The position numbers were made by a program, and so were the translations under genes. The notes under the pieces are model-generated. The model saw only the letters and a list, made by a program, of their open reading frames with translations, made no database searches and was not told the origin of the DNA. Below are positions 9,481 to 17,412 of a stretch of DNA of 33,747 nt, in pieces. Position 1 is the stretch's first letter. Each line of letters starts with the position of its first letter. The stretch comes from Syntrophobacteraceae bacterium (GTDB taxonomy: Bacteria; Desulfobacterota; Syntrophobacteria; Syntrophobacterales; Syntrophobacteraceae): NCBI GenBank assembly GCA_007125915.1, contig SLCH01000213.1, positions 1-33,747 on the forward strand, in the 5' to 3' direction.

Positions 9481-10443
9481 GTTTCCCTCCTGATCAGGGT
9501 TCTTTTGTCTCTGGGAAAAAAGCGATTCCATGCCCAGCACTCTCACTCCATCCACCAGGTCCCTAGAAAGGCAAAGCACCTCTTTTTCATGGGAGTCCCA
9601 CAAGATGAGCTCTTGGGAAGACTTTTTAAGAAGAAACAACTTTGACGCCGTTGAAGGTCCATGACTCTCCTTCCAGTCCAGGGTGACGACCGCATATCTG
9701 GCAGGGCGCACCAGGACGCCATAGACCATGGGGGTGAAAACGGTGTAGAGGGAAAAAATCACAATGAAAGGTGAGACAAACCAAAAACGGGCAGGCAGGC
9801 TTTGTGAAACTTGCCAGGCTGCAATGAGCAAGAAAAGTGCGAGAAACTCTCCTCCAAGAAGAGTCATGAAGTATTGCTGAAGCTCCTGGCTCTCTCCATG
9901 CATCAGCCAGTCATAGACCTTCTCCGCATGACCTGGTCCCAAGGTCACCGAAGAAGGCCCAAACAGCACATTGCTGATGCTCAGCACATCGGCAAAACGC
10001 AAAAGATATGGAAGAACATGAAACATGAGAACCACAAACAAACCCGCAAGGAGAAGCATCCGCCAAAGTTGCGGATGCTTTTGCCAGAGGGAAATCCCCG
10101 CAGCGTGGGCCCTTTCAAGGTGCTCCACGGCGAGGCTTCTTTTCCAAAGGCGCAACAGTATCAGTGGAGGAGCAGCCAGGAGAGACAAAAGAACAACCGC
10201 ATAAAAGAGCAAAGTCATCCATGGCAGAATATTTCCCATGATCAGTACCGCGATGGTGACAAAAAATTTGGCACCTTCCTGGAGGTATAGTTCCCCCGGA
10301 TACTCAAAGAGGCCAAAAAGTCCCAGCAGGTTCAGCTGCGCACGCGCCACCAGGTAACCGAAGGCATAGAAAATAGCCGCTATCCCGGCCATTGAACTGG
10401 TCAGCCAGGCGATGAATATGGCAATTCCTTTGAAGAGTCCCAC
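8644..10443 (-). CDS. multi-TM protein fused to a FecR-like domain
   Basis: About 600 residues. The N-terminal half has five or six hydrophobic segments (for example GIAIFIAWLTSSMAGIAAIF and FVTIAVLIMGNILPWM) and a short hydrophilic stretch. A further hydrophobic segment, LNVFFHMIGGILLCLAGWAC, precedes a FecR-like region. That region has VSTGEGSSARIVYPDGG, then an ETPDMAAILNSRANVRV strand pair and VFEGSA. The tail is rich in Pro, Arg and Glu. FecR domains are usually extracytoplasmic and sense or scaffold; no sigma factor or TonB receptor is adjacent. The GTG at 10443 has GGGAGG at good distance; the upstream ATG at 10464 has none. A second strong internal start at 9480 is listed separately. 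No close family recognised. Confidence 0.75.
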   Translation of the reverse strand: MGLFKGIAIFIAWLTSSMAGIAAIFYAFGYLVARAQLNLLGLFGLFEYPGELYLQEGAKFFVTIAVLIMGNILPWMTLLFYAVVLLSLLAAPPLILLRLWKRSLAVEHLERAHAAGISLWQKHPQLWRMLLLAGLFVVLMFHVLPYLLRFADVLSISNVLFGPSSVTLGPGHAEKVYDWLMHGESQELQQYFMTLLGGEFLALFLLIAAWQVSQSLPARFWFVSPFIVIFSLYTVFTPMVYGVLVRPARYAVVTLDWKESHGPSTASKLFLLKKSSQELILWDSHEKEVLCLSRDLVDGVRVLGMESLFSQRQKNPDQEGNMHFRLNVFFHMIGGILLCLAGWACVPIHDGTLWDGDRGRYIGKLETSGPNVFVDARRARYGESIYEGMTVSTGEGSSARIVYPDGGFSQLDANTDPWFGIRVDGATGRECVYIRIDIGQVFIDRNLHCFETPDMAAILNSRANVRVEDGETELVVFEGSARSQRPPGVIVMPREGAVFSRSDVVDGPRFWSPQELRVRSTWPLLYDFSPPRLSPPARDRIEDARPIFPSRDVGTPQRRWEEPLREEPIPARRPRLQPERRPEVEEVIPVRPQQEIIIE

Positions 10444-10802
10444 TGGCTGGGTCCTCCCAAGCATTTGAAAATGAAAAGATTTTTCTTCCTGGTCAAAAGG
10501 TGCATGAAAAATGAGAGCAGAATCTGCCGGCTTCCGAATCCCCCGGTGGATCAGGACCTCACAGGCAATATTTTCTTACCGAGTTCGAAAGGTGAAGGAA
10601 TGAAGAAGCTGAATCCCGCAAACAGCAGAATGGGAGAGAAATAAATACTTCTTACTTATAAGGTATTGTCCATTCACAGGTCAACGTTTTGGGAAAACAA
10701 ATCCAGGGAGAGTGTCGCAGGGCCGCAGCCCCCCTTGAGCCAATGCCCACGCGCCATGGCGCAGGGAAGTCTTCCTTGTGAAAGTTCAGAAGGCGGGCCA
10801 TT
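10444..10802. other. intergenic region upstream of the FecR-domain gene
   Basis: About 360 bp between two co-directional minus-strand genes. It holds the candidate promoter at 10655-10684. I see no good terminator hairpin for the decarboxylase gene and no convincing ORF; the 82-aa track ORF at 10652-10900 overlaps the end of nspC and has no recognisable domain. Confidence 0.4.
10655..10684 (-). promoter_or_regulatory. candidate sigma70 promoter for the FecR-domain gene
   Basis: On the minus strand TTGACC (revcomp of 10679-10684) is followed after 18 bases by TATAAG (revcomp of 10655-10660). It lies about 210 bp upstream of the GTG at 10443, in otherwise non-coding DNA. Confidence 0.5.
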
Positions 10803-11945
10803 TCATGACAGCCGGTTTCGGTAGTCCTCATAGCCAAAGGTTCTGATGATGTCGATCTGGCCATGTGGCCGAAGAATGGCGATGGAGGGAAGCCCGACAC
10901 CGTTGAAGGTGTTGTTTTTGACCATGGTGTAATGAGCCATGTCGAGGAAAATGATTTTAGAACCGACTTCCAGGGGATTCGAAAAGGAATAGTCTCCGAT
11001 CACATCCCCCGCCAGGCAGGTCATGCCGCCCAGCCGATAGGTATGGTTCCGTTCTCCCGGAAGCCCGGCTCCCACGATGGAGGGTCTGTAGGGCATCTCA
11101 AGCACATCGGGCATGTGCGCTGCTGCAGAAGTGTCCAGAATGGCGATGTCCATGTCATTGTGAATCACGTCCAGAACAGTAGTGACCAGAACCCCCGTGT
11201 TGAGAGCGATGGCCTCACCGGGCTCCAAGAACACTTCCTCCACAGTGTACCGTTCCCTGAAACGGACTATGAGTTCCACGAGCAGGCTCACATCGTAATC
11301 ACGGCGCGTGATGTGGTGGCCTCCGCCGAAGTTGACCCAGCTCATTCGAGGAATGAACTCTCCGAATCGCCTTTCAAAAGCAACCAGCGTGCGCGCCAGT
11401 GAATCGGCATTGAGCTCACACAGGTTATGAAAATGAAGCCCGCTGATCCCTTCAAGGCTGTCCTCCACAAAATTGGCGCGGGTCACACCCAGCCGGGAAA
11501 ACGGCCCGCAGGGATCATAGATGGGCACAGCAACTTCCGAATGCTCGGGATTGACCCGCATGCCGCAGGCAACTTTTTTGGAAGCCCTCAGAACTCTGTC
11601 TTTGAAACGATTCCACTGGGAAAAGGAATTGAAAATGATGTGGTCGCTGTGGGCCACCAGATCGTCGAACTCGGAATCCTTGTAGGCGGGGGCAAAAAGA
11701 TGCACCTCCCTGCCAAACTCTTCAAAACCCAGGCGCGCCTCATGAAGGGAGCTGGCCGCCACCCCATGGAGGGTTCGGGCAATGAGCGGGAAAAGGCTGA
11801 ACATGGCAAAGCCCTTCAAGGCCATGAGGATTTTGCAGCCCGATTCCCTTTGAACCCTGTCCAGCACCTGAAGGTTCTGTTCCAGGGCCACCTCATCCAC
11901 CACATAGCAGGGGGTTGGAATTTCTTTCAAATTCAATGTCTTCAT
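10803..11945 (-). CDS. nspC: carboxynorspermidine/carboxyspermidine decarboxylase
   Basis: A 380-residue PLP enzyme of the alanine-racemase fold III group. It decarboxylates carboxy(nor)spermidine to (nor)spermidine, the last step of the polyamine route that does not use decarboxylated S-adenosylmethionine. The N-terminus IPTPCYVVDE is typical, MALKGFAMF contains the PLP lysine (K44), and WVNFGGGHHITRRDY, EPGEAIALNTGVL and CLAGDVIGDY match conserved active-site segments. The ATG at 11945 (MKTLNLKEIP) matches family N-termini; its ribosome binding site is distant, so an ATG at 11972 is possible. The gene follows the dehydrogenase by 55 bp, so the two enzymes probably share a transcript. Confidence 0.93.
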   Translation of the reverse strand: MKTLNLKEIPTPCYVVDEVALEQNLQVLDRVQRESGCKILMALKGFAMFSLFPLIARTLHGVAASSLHEARLGFEEFGREVHLFAPAYKDSEFDDLVAHSDHIIFNSFSQWNRFKDRVLRASKKVACGMRVNPEHSEVAVPIYDPCGPFSRLGVTRANFVEDSLEGISGLHFHNLCELNADSLARTLVAFERRFGEFIPRMSWVNFGGGHHITRRDYDVSLLVELIVRFRERYTVEEVFLEPGEAIALNTGVLVTTVLDVIHNDMDIAILDTSAAAHMPDVLEMPYRPSIVGAGLPGERNHTYRLGGMTCLAGDVIGDYSFSNPLEVGSKIIFLDMAHYTMVKNNTFNGVGLPSIAILRPHGQIDIIRTFGYEDYRNRLS

Positions 11946-12000
11946 GGAAGTACGGCCAGCTCCTGTGTGCATTGAATGTGTCCGCTCAAACTCAACGGAA

Positions 12001-13179
12001 TCAGTCCAGAAATCTCTCGTGCCAGGGCAACCCATGATGGTTCAAGGCTTCCATGAAAGGATCGGGATCGAACTCTTCCACGTTGAAAACCCCCTCTCCC
12101 CTCCACTTGCCCTGGAGCATGAGCATGGCACCGATCATGGCCGGAACACCCGTGGTGTAGGAAATCGCCTGGGCTTTGACCTCCCGGTAGCACTGAGCAT
12201 GATCGCAAATGTTGTAGACGAAGTATTTCCTGACCCGCCCGTCCTTGACTCCCTCGATGACGCATCCGATGCAGGTCTTCCCCTTGTAGTTCTCAGCAAG
12301 GGAGGAGGGGTCGGGGAGAAGGGACTTGAGAAACTTCAGGGGAACCACCTGCGTTCCCTCATAATCCACCGGATCGATGCGCGTCATGCCCACATTCTGC
12401 AAAACCCTGAGGTGGGTGAGGTATTCCTGAGAAAAGGTCATCCAAAAGCGGATGCGTTTCACTCCCGGAATATTCTTGGCCAGCGATTCCAGCTCTTCAT
12501 GATACATGAGGTACATTTCACGGGGTCCGATTTCGGGAAAATCAAAGGTCCTGTGAACCGCCATGGGATCCGTTTCAATCCACTGACCATTTTCATAATA
12601 CTTTCCCCTGGCGGTGATTTCCCGAATGTTGATTTCGGGGTTGAAGTTGGTGGCAAAGGGATGCCCGTGATCTCCCGCATTGCAATCCACGATGTCGATG
12701 GTGTGAATCTCATCGAAATGATGCTTGAGCGCATGGGCACAAAAGATATTGGTGACTCCAGGATCAAAACCGCAGCCCAGCAGGGCCATGAGGTTCTTTT
12801 CCTTAAACCTGTCGTGGTAGTCCCACTGCCATTTGTAACAAAACTTCGCTTCGTGAGGCGGTTCGTAGTTGGCCGTGTCGAGATAGTCCACCCCCGTCTC
12901 CAGGCATGCATCCATGATGGTCAGGTCCTGATAGGGCAGGGCAACATTGATCACAAGCTCAGGAGAAAAGGACTTCATCAGGGCCGCCAGCTCGGATGTG
13001 TTGTCCGCATCCACCTGTGCGGTCTCTATGGGACGGCTCAATTGGCTCCTGATGCGCTCGCATTTTTCAATTGTACGGCTGGCCAGAAGAATTTCCGAGA
13101 AGACTTCAGGAACCTTTGCACACTTGTGGGTCACCACTCCTCCGACTCCTCCGGCACCAATGATCATCACTCTACTCAT
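12001..13179 (-). CDS. carboxynorspermidine/carboxyspermidine dehydrogenase (saccharopine dehydrogenase family)
   Basis: A 392-residue NAD(P)-dependent enzyme. With aspartate-semialdehyde and a diamine (putrescine or diaminopropane) it forms carboxyspermidine or carboxynorspermidine, the substrate of the adjacent decarboxylase. It has the Rossmann motif VMIIGAGGVGG at the N-terminus, the family segments DYLDTANYEPPHEAKF and LLGCGFDPGVTNIF, and a C-terminal YTTGVPAMIGAMLML. The length fits the family. The ATG at 13179 has GAGGAG seven bases upstream and begins directly with the dinucleotide-binding strand, so it is preferred to the track start at 13227. Which diamine is used cannot be read from the sequence. 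No arginine, ornithine or diaminobutyrate enzyme is present in the window. Confidence 0.93.
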   Translation of the reverse strand: MSRVMIIGAGGVGGVVTHKCAKVPEVFSEILLASRTIEKCERIRSQLSRPIETAQVDADNTSELAALMKSFSPELVINVALPYQDLTIMDACLETGVDYLDTANYEPPHEAKFCYKWQWDYHDRFKEKNLMALLGCGFDPGVTNIFCAHALKHHFDEIHTIDIVDCNAGDHGHPFATNFNPEINIREITARGKYYENGQWIETDPMAVHRTFDFPEIGPREMYLMYHEELESLAKNIPGVKRIRFWMTFSQEYLTHLRVLQNVGMTRIDPVDYEGTQVVPLKFLKSLLPDPSSLAENYKGKTCIGCVIEGVKDGRVRKYFVYNICDHAQCYREVKAQAISYTTGVPAMIGAMLMLQGKWRGEGVFNVEEFDPDPFMEALNHHGLPWHERFLD

Positions 13180-13650
13180 GACGGGCTCCTCGATTTCAAG
13201 TGTCCGTTGATTTTTTGAAACGCACAAATACCCTGCATATATCCGTTGCGTCGCGTCGCAGATTCTTTCACCTTTTCAGGGACGCAGGTTTATAGAGAAT
13301 AAGCTCTGCCATGTCAATCCTCCACCATGATTTCCCTTTGCACTCGGGCATGAATTGAATCATAATAAAACAGTAGGATGACCATATCTCATATGGAAAT
13401 GAAAACAACGCCTTTTCCTTGAACACGGAAACATCCCGCCCGCAAATATGCAAAAGGTGCAGGGGCACTCTTTTTTCATGAACCACCCCTCCTGCCGGGC
13501 AAATTCTGTGTCGCGTCGGCCCTGCAAACACAAGGAATTGAACTTGCAGAAGGCCCCGCTCTTTTCATAAACTCTGTGGTTGCCTTACCCCGTTGCTGTG
13601 GTCAAACCCTCAGATATCTGGCGGTTCATGAAGCCGAAAGGAATTTGCGT
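13180..13650. other. divergent intergenic region
   Basis: About 470 bp between the polyamine genes (minus) and the FRG cluster (plus). It holds the strong minus-strand promoter at 13289-13317 and a short GCGACGCGACGC run in the predicted leader. The 87-aa minus ORF at 13268-13531 overlaps that promoter and has no recognisable domain. I could not identify a clear plus-strand promoter. Confidence 0.45.
13289..13317 (-). promoter_or_regulatory. sigma70-type promoter of the polyamine operon
   Basis: On the minus strand a perfect TTGACA (revcomp of 13312-13317) is separated by exactly 17 bases from TATAAA (revcomp of 13289-13294). The predicted start leaves a leader of about 100 nt before the dehydrogenase ATG at 13179. 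It is the best promoter match I found in the window. Confidence 0.7.
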
Positions 13651-13950
13651 ATGAACGAAACCGAACTCAAATCGCTGGTGGAACGTATCGCTTTCACCAT
13701 AGAGGAATACCTGGAACTGGTGGCCCTCAAGAAAGACTTCATGACCCAGAAAACATACCAGTCCAAAAAAGAAAAGTATGCAGAAAGCCTGGGAGCGGCG
13801 GTGGGAAAGCTCATTGAAGTGCGGCTTCATTCCACCTCGACAGGGGCAGAATCCGGTCCCTTGCAGGAACTGGAAGATGAAGTGAAAAACCTCGGCTTGC
13901 ATCTCATTGAGTTCATTGACAAAAGAATCATAGAGCTTTCTCATCGCTGA
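13651..13950 (+). CDS. small hypothetical helical protein
   Basis: A 99-residue protein that I cannot assign. It is rich in Glu, Lys and Leu and looks almost wholly helical (ELKSLVERIAFTIEEYLEL, then LQELEDEVKNLGLHLIEF), with a Ser/Thr/Gly linker in the middle. There is no signal peptide or membrane segment. The ATG at 13651 has AAAGGA eight bases upstream; the track's longer start at 13576 adds residues without support. It lies 46 bp before the FRG-domain gene on the same strand, so it may be a partner or simply an operon neighbour. Confidence 0.65.
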   Translation: MNETELKSLVERIAFTIEEYLELVALKKDFMTQKTYQSKKEKYAESLGAAVGKLIEVRLHSTSTGAESGPLQELEDEVKNLGLHLIEFIDKRIIELSHR

Positions 13951-13996
13951 TGCTCCCGCTCCATGATTTTTCGAATAAATTGAGTCGTTTCTCTCC

Positions 13997-14803
13997 ATGA
14001 ATGAATTCCGAGTCACGAGCTATAACGAACTGCAGGAGGCCCTTTTCGAGGATTCCTGGAATGCGGACCTGGGGCGCTTTCGCTCCCGGCATGCATTTCG
14101 GGGTCTATCAGATGCTCAGTATCGCCTGGAAACCACCCTGATCCGGCTGGGAGGCGCTTACGCCCAACTGGAAAAGCACCTTCTCAGGAATTTTAAGAAG
14201 TACGCACACCGAGACATGATACAGGGAGATTCTGTCTGGCATTGGCTGTCTGTGGCTCAACACTATGGACTTCCCACCCGGCTGCTCGACTGGACCTACT
14301 CACCCTTTGTGGCCATGCATTTTGCCACTGCCAACATTGACAAGATCAACATGGACGGCACCATATGGGCCGTCAACTACCTTAAAACCCACAACCTCCT
14401 ACCCGACATCCTTCGTTCCAAGCTGAATGAGGAAGGAGCCAACGTGCTCACTGTGGAAATGCTTTCGGAATCCGTCCGGTCTCTGGAAGAACTGGCCGGC
14501 CTGAGCAGGGAAACCTTTGTTGTGTTCCTGGAACCGCCTTCCATTGACGATCGCATCGTGAACCAGTTCGCCCTCTGCTCCATCATGTCGGAACCCAGGG
14601 CCATTTTTGACGACTGGCTGGAGGGGCATCCTGATGTGTGGCGTAAAATCATCATTCCTCATGAGCTCAAGTGGGAAATTCGAGATAAGCTGGATCAGGG
14701 CAACATCACGGAAAGGGTTCTATTCCCGGGTCTGGATGGCCTCACCCGCTGGCTCAAGAGGCACTACAGTCCCAGAACTCCTCCGTTGAAAGGGGGCCGC
14801 TAA
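13997..14803 (+). CDS. FRG domain-containing protein
   Basis: A 268-residue protein that is essentially one FRG domain. The name-giving F-R-G is at residues 34-36 (HAFRGLSDAQYRLETTLIR), and the second conserved block is QHYGLPTRLLDWT (about 88-100), followed by SPFVAMHFA. FRG proteins have no settled biochemical role; the family is scattered in bacteria and phages and has been seen near defence genes. Here it lies between a small helical protein and a zinc deaminase in a same-strand run. There is no signal peptide or membrane segment. The ATG at 13997 has a weak ribosome binding site, but the frame and length fit the domain. Confidence 0.85.
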   Translation: MNEFRVTSYNELQEALFEDSWNADLGRFRSRHAFRGLSDAQYRLETTLIRLGGAYAQLEKHLLRNFKKYAHRDMIQGDSVWHWLSVAQHYGLPTRLLDWTYSPFVAMHFATANIDKINMDGTIWAVNYLKTHNLLPDILRSKLNEEGANVLTVEMLSESVRSLEELAGLSRETFVVFLEPPSIDDRIVNQFALCSIMSEPRAIFDDWLEGHPDVWRKIIIPHELKWEIRDKLDQGNITERVLFPGLDGLTRWLKRHYSPRTPPLKGGR

Positions 14804-14837
14804 GAATCTTTCAAAATTGGAGATGGAGGATCCCGGC

Positions 14838-15443
14838 ATGTTTCCCCAGTTCGCTCTCCAGCTTCCTGCATGGGTGGAAGAATTCATAGGAGATCCCCAC
14901 AAAACCTATGAGACCATCGAAGAAAGAATGGCCCTGACCATTGCCCTCTCCCGTCTCAACGTGGAGAAAGGCACGGGAGGACCCTTCGCTGCAGGGGTGT
15001 TCGATCTGACCTTGAAAAAACTCCTGGCCCCCGGTGTCAATCTGGTCCTCCACCACAACTGTTCCGTCCTGCACGCGGAAATGGTGGCGCTCATCCTGGC
15101 CCAGAAAATCATCGGCCATCATGACCTGGGAGCTGGCGAGGGCCAGGCCTATGAACTGGTCACGACGACGGAGCCATGCGCCATGTGCCTTGGAGCCGTC
15201 CCATGGTCCGGCGTGGCCAGACTGGTGTGCGGAGCCAGGGATGAGGACGCTCGAAGCGTTGGTTTTGAGGAGGGCGCAAAAATTGAAAACTGGGTTGAAT
15301 CCCTGGAGGAACGCAACATCACCGTGGTGAGAGACATTCAGCGACAGGAAGCAAAAGCTGTCCTGCGCCTCTACGCGGAAGGAGGGGGCATCATTTACAA
15401 CAGTGAAGGGCAGAATGCCTTTCGTAAACGTTTTTCCATCTGA
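14838..15443 (+). CDS. CDA-fold zinc nucleoside/nucleobase deaminase
   Basis: A 201-residue zinc deaminase of the cytidine-deaminase fold, in the group with guanine deaminases and TadA-like enzymes. The catalytic motif H79-A80-E81 and the zinc cysteines in TTEPCAMCLGAV (C114, C117) are intact. SGVARLVCGARDEDARSVGFEEG matches the usual following segment. It should deaminate a free base or nucleoside; the substrate is not evident, and it is longer than a typical TadA. The ATG at 14838 is chosen because GGAGGA lies seven bases upstream; the track's TTG at 14817 and the ATG at 14823 lie before or on that site. It is 34 bp after the FRG gene and 30 bp before arfB. Confidence 0.88.
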   Translation: MFPQFALQLPAWVEEFIGDPHKTYETIEERMALTIALSRLNVEKGTGGPFAAGVFDLTLKKLLAPGVNLVLHHNCSVLHAEMVALILAQKIIGHHDLGAGEGQAYELVTTTEPCAMCLGAVPWSGVARLVCGARDEDARSVGFEEGAKIENWVESLEERNITVVRDIQRQEAKAVLRLYAEGGGIIYNSEGQNAFRKRFSI

Positions 15444-15473
15444 CACCAACCATTTGCGGACTCATTGGGCAAA

Positions 15474-15899
15474 ATGATTCGAGTGAACGAGAACATCTCC
15501 ATCGAAGAGCAGGAAATCGAAGAAGATTTTGTTTTGGCGTCCGGTCCTGGTGGACAAAATGTCAACAAAGTCGCCACAGCCGTGCAGTTGCGCTTTCAGG
15601 TGATGGACTCACCCTCCATCCCTGAGCCCGTCAAGCACCGCCTGCTGAAACTCGCGCACAATCGAATCACCAAGGAGGGAGTCCTCATCATCACAGCTCG
15701 ATCCCACCGCACTCAGGAGCAGAACCGCAGGGAAGCCCGGGAACGTCTCGCTTCCCTGGTCGCGAAAGCAGCGGTTGTTGAAAAACCACGAGTCAGAACA
15801 AAGCCCAGCCGGGCGGCGAAGGAGAGAAGGCTCGAGAACAAACAGAAAAGGGCGAATCTCAAGAAGCTGCGAAAGCACATTCCAAAAAACGAGCACTAG
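15474..15899 (+). CDS. arfB: ArfB (YaeJ) class I-like peptide chain release factor
   Basis: A 141-residue ribosome-rescue factor that hydrolyses peptidyl-tRNA on stalled ribosomes lacking a usable stop codon. The catalytic GGQ is at residues 26-28 in LASGPGGQNVNKVATAVQLRF. The C-terminal tail is strongly basic (KERRLENKQKRANLKKLRK), as expected for the part that enters the empty mRNA channel. The length equals the E. coli protein. The ATG at 15474 gives the family N-terminus MIRVNENISIEEQEI; the TTG at 15465 is the track start. Its stop codon overlaps that of the convergent KamA-family gene in a shared CTAG. Confidence 0.93.
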   Translation: MIRVNENISIEEQEIEEDFVLASGPGGQNVNKVATAVQLRFQVMDSPSIPEPVKHRLLKLAHNRITKEGVLIITARSHRTQEQNRREARERLASLVAKAAVVEKPRVRTKPSRAAKERRLENKQKRANLKKLRKHIPKNEH

Positions 15900-16939
15900 A
15901 AACCCATGAGCTTCCTCAAGGAGAAGCACTCACCCGGGAGCAGAGGATAACTGCAGCGATCCCCCCTGAAGTCTCTCACCACCATGGCGTCATCCCTCAA
16001 CTCTTCCACACTGTGAGGCAACAGGGGAATCTTTCCATGTCCTCCGGGCAGGTCGATGACAAACTGCGGCATGGCAAGTCCCGATATGTGATTCCTCAAC
16101 TGCTTCAGAATTTTCAGTCCTTCGCTCAGGGGCGTTCTGAAATGAGAAGTAGAACGGGTGAGGTCCATTTGCAGGAGGTAATAGGGCTTCACCCGCATGG
16201 TGAGCAGGTTCTGGAAAAGCTCCCCCAAGGTTTCCCCATCGTCGTTGACGCCTTTCAGGAGAACGGTCTGGCTTCCCAGGGGAATTCCCGCATCTGCCAG
16301 ACACTCACAGGCGCGCCTGGACTCCCCATTGATTTCTCGAGGATGGTTGAAATGAAGATTCACAAAAACAGGATGGTGTTTGGCAAGAAGAGCTGCGAGA
16401 TCCTCCTGAATTTTCTCCGGTAAAACGCAGGGTATTCGGCTGCCAATGCGGATGACCTGAACATGTTCCATGGACTTCAGGGAAGAAAGGATCCTGTCCA
16501 GGCGATCCAGAGGAAGAAGAAGGGGGTCTCCACCCGAAAGAAGAACGTCGCGGATTTCCCGGTGACTCGAGATGTATCCAAGCCCTCTCTGAAAATCCTC
16601 CTCCGTGAGAGGCAGAGGGTTTTTCCACCTTCTTTTGCGCGTGCAGAAGCGGCAGTTCATGGCACATTCATGTGACACAAGCCACAGAACACGATTGGGA
16701 TAACGGTGCACCAGATTGGGAACAGGAGACAGACTTTCCTCGGCGAGAGGATCTTCATAGCCGCTCCCGTCCCGCAGTTCCGCCATGTCAGGAATCATTT
16801 GCTTTCCGATGGCATCCCCGCGGTGTTTCATCAACTGGCTGTAGTGCCTGGTGGTGCGAAATGGAAACTCCTCCACCACGCGCTGGATGGACTCCTCCTC
16901 CAATAGCCACTGGACATTCGGTTCCTGGTGAATCCTCAT
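15896..16939 (-). CDS. KamA-family radical SAM protein (lysine 2,3-aminomutase / EpmB-like)
   Basis: A 347-residue radical SAM, PLP-dependent enzyme. The [4Fe-4S] ligands are C92, C96 and C99 in ECAMNCRFCTRKR, VLLSGGDPL is the SAM-binding element, and PGGHGKIPLLP contains the probable PLP lysine (K303). Family members move an amino group from C2 to C3 of lysine, either on the free amino acid (KamA) or for elongation factor P modification (EpmB). The protein is closer in length to EpmB than to the about 415-residue clostridial KamA, but no efp or epmA gene is visible here, so I leave the substrate open. The ATG at 16939 is preferred to the TTG at 16987. It is the third gene of a minus-strand run after the lipoprotein and yhbY. 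Confidence 0.88.
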   Translation of the reverse strand: MRIHQEPNVQWLLEEESIQRVVEEFPFRTTRHYSQLMKHRGDAIGKQMIPDMAELRDGSGYEDPLAEESLSPVPNLVHRYPNRVLWLVSHECAMNCRFCTRKRRWKNPLPLTEEDFQRGLGYISSHREIRDVLLSGGDPLLLPLDRLDRILSSLKSMEHVQVIRIGSRIPCVLPEKIQEDLAALLAKHHPVFVNLHFNHPREINGESRRACECLADAGIPLGSQTVLLKGVNDDGETLGELFQNLLTMRVKPYYLLQMDLTRSTSHFRTPLSEGLKILKQLRNHISGLAMPQFVIDLPGGHGKIPLLPHSVEELRDDAMVVRDFRGDRCSYPLLPGECFSLRKLMGF

Positions 16940-17011
16940 AGGCTTTCCGCATGAATGTTCCCGGTAGACAATGAATGGAGGACTCAATGCATCAAGCCCT
17001 GCGGGGCGATC

Positions 17012-17326
17012 TCATTCACCATTTCTTACAGGGAGATGAATTTTTCTCTTTTCCCGGTCGGGATGCTCCCGATAAAAGATCACCATGTTTCCGACCATTC
17101 CCACTTTTTCTCCTTCCAGTTCGTTGGAAATAGCCTGAGAAATGATGACTTTTTCTTCTTGATGGTCCAAGAATTTCACTTTGATCAATTCATGGGAGAG
17201 GAAAGCTCTGTCAATCTGGGCAAAGACGCGGTCCGTCAGACCGTTCTTTCCTATTTGAACCACAGGTTTGAGATGGTGAGCCAAGCCCTTGAGGTATTGC
17301 CTCTGAAAACCACTGAGTGTGGTCAT
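17012..17326 (-). CDS. yhbY: YhbY-type CRM-domain RNA-binding protein
   Basis: A 104-residue single CRM-domain protein. YhbY associates with pre-50S ribosomal particles in E. coli, so a role in ribosome assembly is likely. The opening LSGFQRQYLKGLAHHLKPVVQIGKNGLTDRV is the standard family N-terminus, including the conserved G-K-N-G-L loop. LIKVKFL and VGMVGNMVIFYRE fit the remaining strands. The ATG at 17326 follows AAGGAGG five bases upstream and replaces the longer track start at 17425. It lies 72 bp before the KamA-family gene and 86 bp after the lipoprotein gene. Confidence 0.92.
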   Translation of the reverse strand: MTTLSGFQRQYLKGLAHHLKPVVQIGKNGLTDRVFAQIDRAFLSHELIKVKFLDHQEEKVIISQAISNELEGEKVGMVGNMVIFYREHPDREKRKIHLPVRNGE

Positions 17327-17412
17327 GAATCCTCCTTGCCGGTTCTGCGCGACTGCGACATCCGATCCCGCAGTGCTGTGGAATGGTCTGTGAACTGACG
17401 CTCGGAAGCCCG

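Noticed and set aside
11944-13218. 424-aa plus-strand ORF
   Set aside because: Antisense shadow of the carboxyspermidine dehydrogenase gene.
13268-13531. 87-aa minus-strand ORF
   Set aside because: It overlaps the near-consensus promoter of the polyamine operon and has no recognisable sequence.
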